Shown here one piece after another: positions 61,827-64,000 of a stretch of 64,000 nt of DNA. Positions within the stretch are counted from its first letter, which is position 1, and the number at the start of each line of letters is the position of its first letter. The notes below the pieces were generated by a model. The model was not told the origin of the DNA. It did not search any database and saw only the letters and a program-made list of their open reading frames with translations. The DNA comes from Phylloscopus collybita (taxonomy: Eukaryota; Chordata; Aves; Passeriformes; Phylloscopidae), in contig JAJNNQ010000075.1 of the NCBI GenBank assembly GCA_027886175.1, positions 30,782,501 through 30,846,500 of the forward strand, written 5' to 3'. Made by a program: the position numbers and the translations under genes.

Positions 61827-62739
61827 ATCACAGCAAAATGAATACTATCAGTGTAAATGGTGAGAACATATTTGTATGAAAGGGTTTTGAAGAAAACAAT
61901 ACAGCAAATTTAGGAAAATTAAACTATTGTCTACGTATAACTAAGGCAGTTTATCAGATTTTAATCCAATCCAAATAAGGATTGATATAATTCAATTATG
62001 ACTGGTCATACTGATAATGTTAGCATTGGAAATCAAATGTCTGATAACCGTTTTTTTTTTGAAACAGATTTTTTTTCTTAGTAGCATGGAGAGATTAAGC
62101 AGAAATAACCTCTCTGTGTAAAAAGCCCTTTGTAAAAAGAGAGTAAGACCTTTTTACCAGAATGTGTGGGCCTATTGTTGTAGGCTAGACAGACAACCAG
62201 ATTTACTGTTGCAAAAAGTGGATTTCACAATTATTCTCTGGAATACAGAGAGTATATTAGCAATTTGGTTTGTGTAGGATTGTGATTTCATGTTAGTTCT
62301 GGGAAAACTAAATTTCTTCATCAGTGAATATATTTCCAGCAATCACTTTCATGATCTGATTATAAGTATCCAGAGAAAGGTAAAAGGGTGATCAAATCTA
62401 GCTAGTTAAACTGCCATTAAAAGTATACAGAGGAGGATATGAGTCTGGCAGAGGTTATATTAAGTGCATATGTTACAACGAGAGTTAGAGCATTTTTAAG
62501 GTTAAAATACATTTCTACTTAGTTAAAAGGGTGATTGTGTTTACCTCTCACAATGCAACCATTTTGTGAAGAGATGAGCTGCAACAACTGTGAGTAAAAG
62601 AGGAGAACATATAGCCCATATTCTCATTATGCACACCCTTAACTGTTTCAAACCTGATTGAAAGATATGCTTCTGCAGCTCTTTCTTTCCCTTGTTTCCT
62701 CCTTCTCCACATCCTGGTTTCCAAGAGAAGGTCATCTAG
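61827..62739. other. Unique AT-rich non-coding DNA
   Basis: Nothing recognisable. Confidence 0.45.
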
Positions 62740-63130
62740 GTGACTGTGTTGGAAGTGAGACTGAATAGACTCCAACCCTGCTCCAAGCTGGGTTGCTCTG
62801 GTACTAGGACTATGACAAATGCCCTGACTTTTACCCCATCAGGTAAACTTGGATGCACCAGTGAGCCTATTAGGACAATATCCCTGGTGATACTGAGATC
62901 CAGGAATCTTAGATTGTATCTGGTTCTGAAATATGCTTCTCAAGGCATATCCATTTGGATGTCCATGTCCAAGAGCTGTCTGCAGGGAGGCTGCAAGGAT
63001 AGGTAGGCTCTGTGAGATCAGGTTGGGGCTGCTCTCTGCTGAACACAGGGGTTTGAAGCAGACCCACTGCAGAATGTAGCTGAGCCCATTGGTCAAGTTG
63101 GTGGCATATTTGGGAGAAAAAAAATTAAGA
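62740..63130 (+). mobile_element. Probable 5' extension of ERVL-type repeat
   Basis: Blocks such as TGGATGTCCATGTCC, GAGCTGTCTGCAGGGAGGCT, TAGGTAGGCTCTGTGAGATC and ATTGGTCAAGTTGGTGGCAT look like parts of an avian retroelement repeat lying upstream of the LTR-like segment at 63131-63875. I recognise the style but not the family. Whether this belongs to the same element, and where it starts, is uncertain. Confidence 0.35.
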
Positions 63131-63875
63131 CAGGACAAAACACCTCACAACCATATAAAGAGCAAGGAGAAAAACATGTGAGAAACAAGCCTGTCACCAC
63201 CAAAGTTGGAGGATGGGTAGGAAGGGCTGGCAGGCATTAATGCTGGTACTTCCCCACAGCCTGTGGAAGACACTACAGTAGAGCAGAGGTTCCCCTCCAG
63301 CCTATAAAGAGGCTGGAGCAAATATCCACACCACAGGCAGTGGAGGACTCAACACCAGAGGAGGTGAACGTTCTTTCAAGGAACTGAGCCTCTGGAGAAT
63401 CCCAAAATGGAGCAGGTTTATCTTGAAGGACCGCAGCCCATGGAGAGGACCAATGGAGAGGACCCATGAGCAGGAGATAAACACGAAGAGAAATGAATGC
63501 CAAAAGAGAACTGTAATGGATAGACCAATACCCCCAATTCCTCACACACACTGCTGTGGAGAGGGGCAGGGAAGAGGTAGAGGAGGACTTGAATGAAAAA
63601 ATGAAGTTAAGCCTGGATTGAAAGGGTGAGGGAAAGGCGTTGCTTTAATCTTTATTTTCTTCTGATTATCTAATCCTATTTTAATTTGCAATAAATTAAA
63701 TTATTTTCCTCCAGTTCAAGTCTGTTTTGCCTATTACATTCATTGGTTAGTCATTCCCTGCCACTATCTTGAACCACAAGCTTTTTCATCCTATTTTCTC
63801 CCCAAATCCTGTTGATGAGTGGGCATGAGAGAGGAGCTGTGTGGGCATACGGAAGCCAGCCAAGGTCAATCCACA
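63131..63875 (+). mobile_element. Avian ERVL-type LTR-like repeat
   Basis: The right half follows a common avian LTR: GGTGAGGGAAAGGCGTTGC, ATCTAATCCTATTTTAATTT, AATAAA at 63690-63695, then CAAGTCTGTTTTGCC, a CACTATCTTGAACCACAAGC block, and GCCAGCCAAGGTCAATCCACA at the 3' end (63875), given here in 20-base-or-shorter memory as AGCCAAGGTCAATCCACA. The left half has repeated GGAGAGGACC and TGGAGCAGG units typical of the U3 of this type. No coding sequence is present. The 5' end is not resolved, so no target-site duplication could be tested; GAATA follows the 3' end. Confidence 0.65.
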
Positions 63876-64000
63876 GAATACTTCAACCAATACTTTTCTG
63901 AAAGTATTTCTTTAGAACTTTTGTACTTCAGTACTGCTTTTAAATAAATATTTCTTCAGTATGGTCTAGGTGACCTTCAGTATGAAAGGTGACCCTGCCC
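63876..64000. other. Unique sequence to the window edge
   Basis: Nothing recognisable; a short CTTCAGTATG direct repeat is seen near the end. Confidence 0.4.

Noticed and set aside
1..64000. A CRISPR array, operon or prokaryotic system
   Set aside because: No spaced direct repeats of the right size, no ribosome-binding sites or dense genes; the repeats are vertebrate retroelements.

Overview
The window reads as non-coding vertebrate DNA, most likely from a songbird (passerine). The base composition is AT-rich. I find no exon chain, no conserved protein, no canonical tRNA or rRNA gene and no CpG-island promoter. The repeat content points to a bird: fragments of the CR1 LINE with its 8-bp 3'-terminal repeats, two copies of a tRNA-Ile-headed SINE with a CR1-like tail (the TguSINE1 type described from zebra finch), and solo LTRs of avian ERVL type. 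Nothing bacterial, viral in the exogenous sense, or operon-like is present. The longest open frames come from CR1 or from simple repeats.

Layout. 0-10 kb: AT-rich unique sequence, a 39-base poly(A), a decayed ERVL-type solo LTR (about 3.94-4.34 kb), a SINE just after it, an A/C-rich tract (5.34-5.64 kb), and an 0.8 kb CR1 at 9.85 kb. 10-26 kb: mostly unique AT-rich DNA, with a small GC-richer patch holding a CTCF-like motif (13.7 kb), a G/T tract (15 kb), a possible decayed coding fragment (16.2 kb), a strong G-quadruplex motif (21.9 kb) and a CR1 at 26 kb. 26-36 kb: a G/T tract, CR1 pieces, two perfect hairpins (30.7 and 30.9 kb), a 298-bp solo LTR nested inside a CR1 with its target-site duplication, a 403-bp ERVL-like solo LTR, and a 41-base poly(T). 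36-49 kb: a G/T tract followed by a plus-strand CR1, a second SINE, a 0.77 kb CR1 with a ruined reverse-transcriptase motif, a pure (AAAGG) repeat of about 60 units, a possible LTR, and two small CR1 tails. 49-64 kb: a long quiet stretch, a CR1 at 56.3 kb, a (CTTCT) repeat of about 26 units fused to a CR1, and an ERVL-type LTR-like repeat running to 63.88 kb.

Taken together this is a gene-poor intergenic or deep intronic segment whose visible history is retrotransposon insertion, solo-LTR formation and microsatellite growth. Eight of ten CR1 copies lie on the minus strand. I see no evidence of an undescribed multi-gene system. The items most worth checking are the perfect hairpins, the two long homopurine pentanucleotide repeats, the recurrent strand-asymmetric G/T tracts, and candidate regulatory sites that only a cross-species alignment could confirm.
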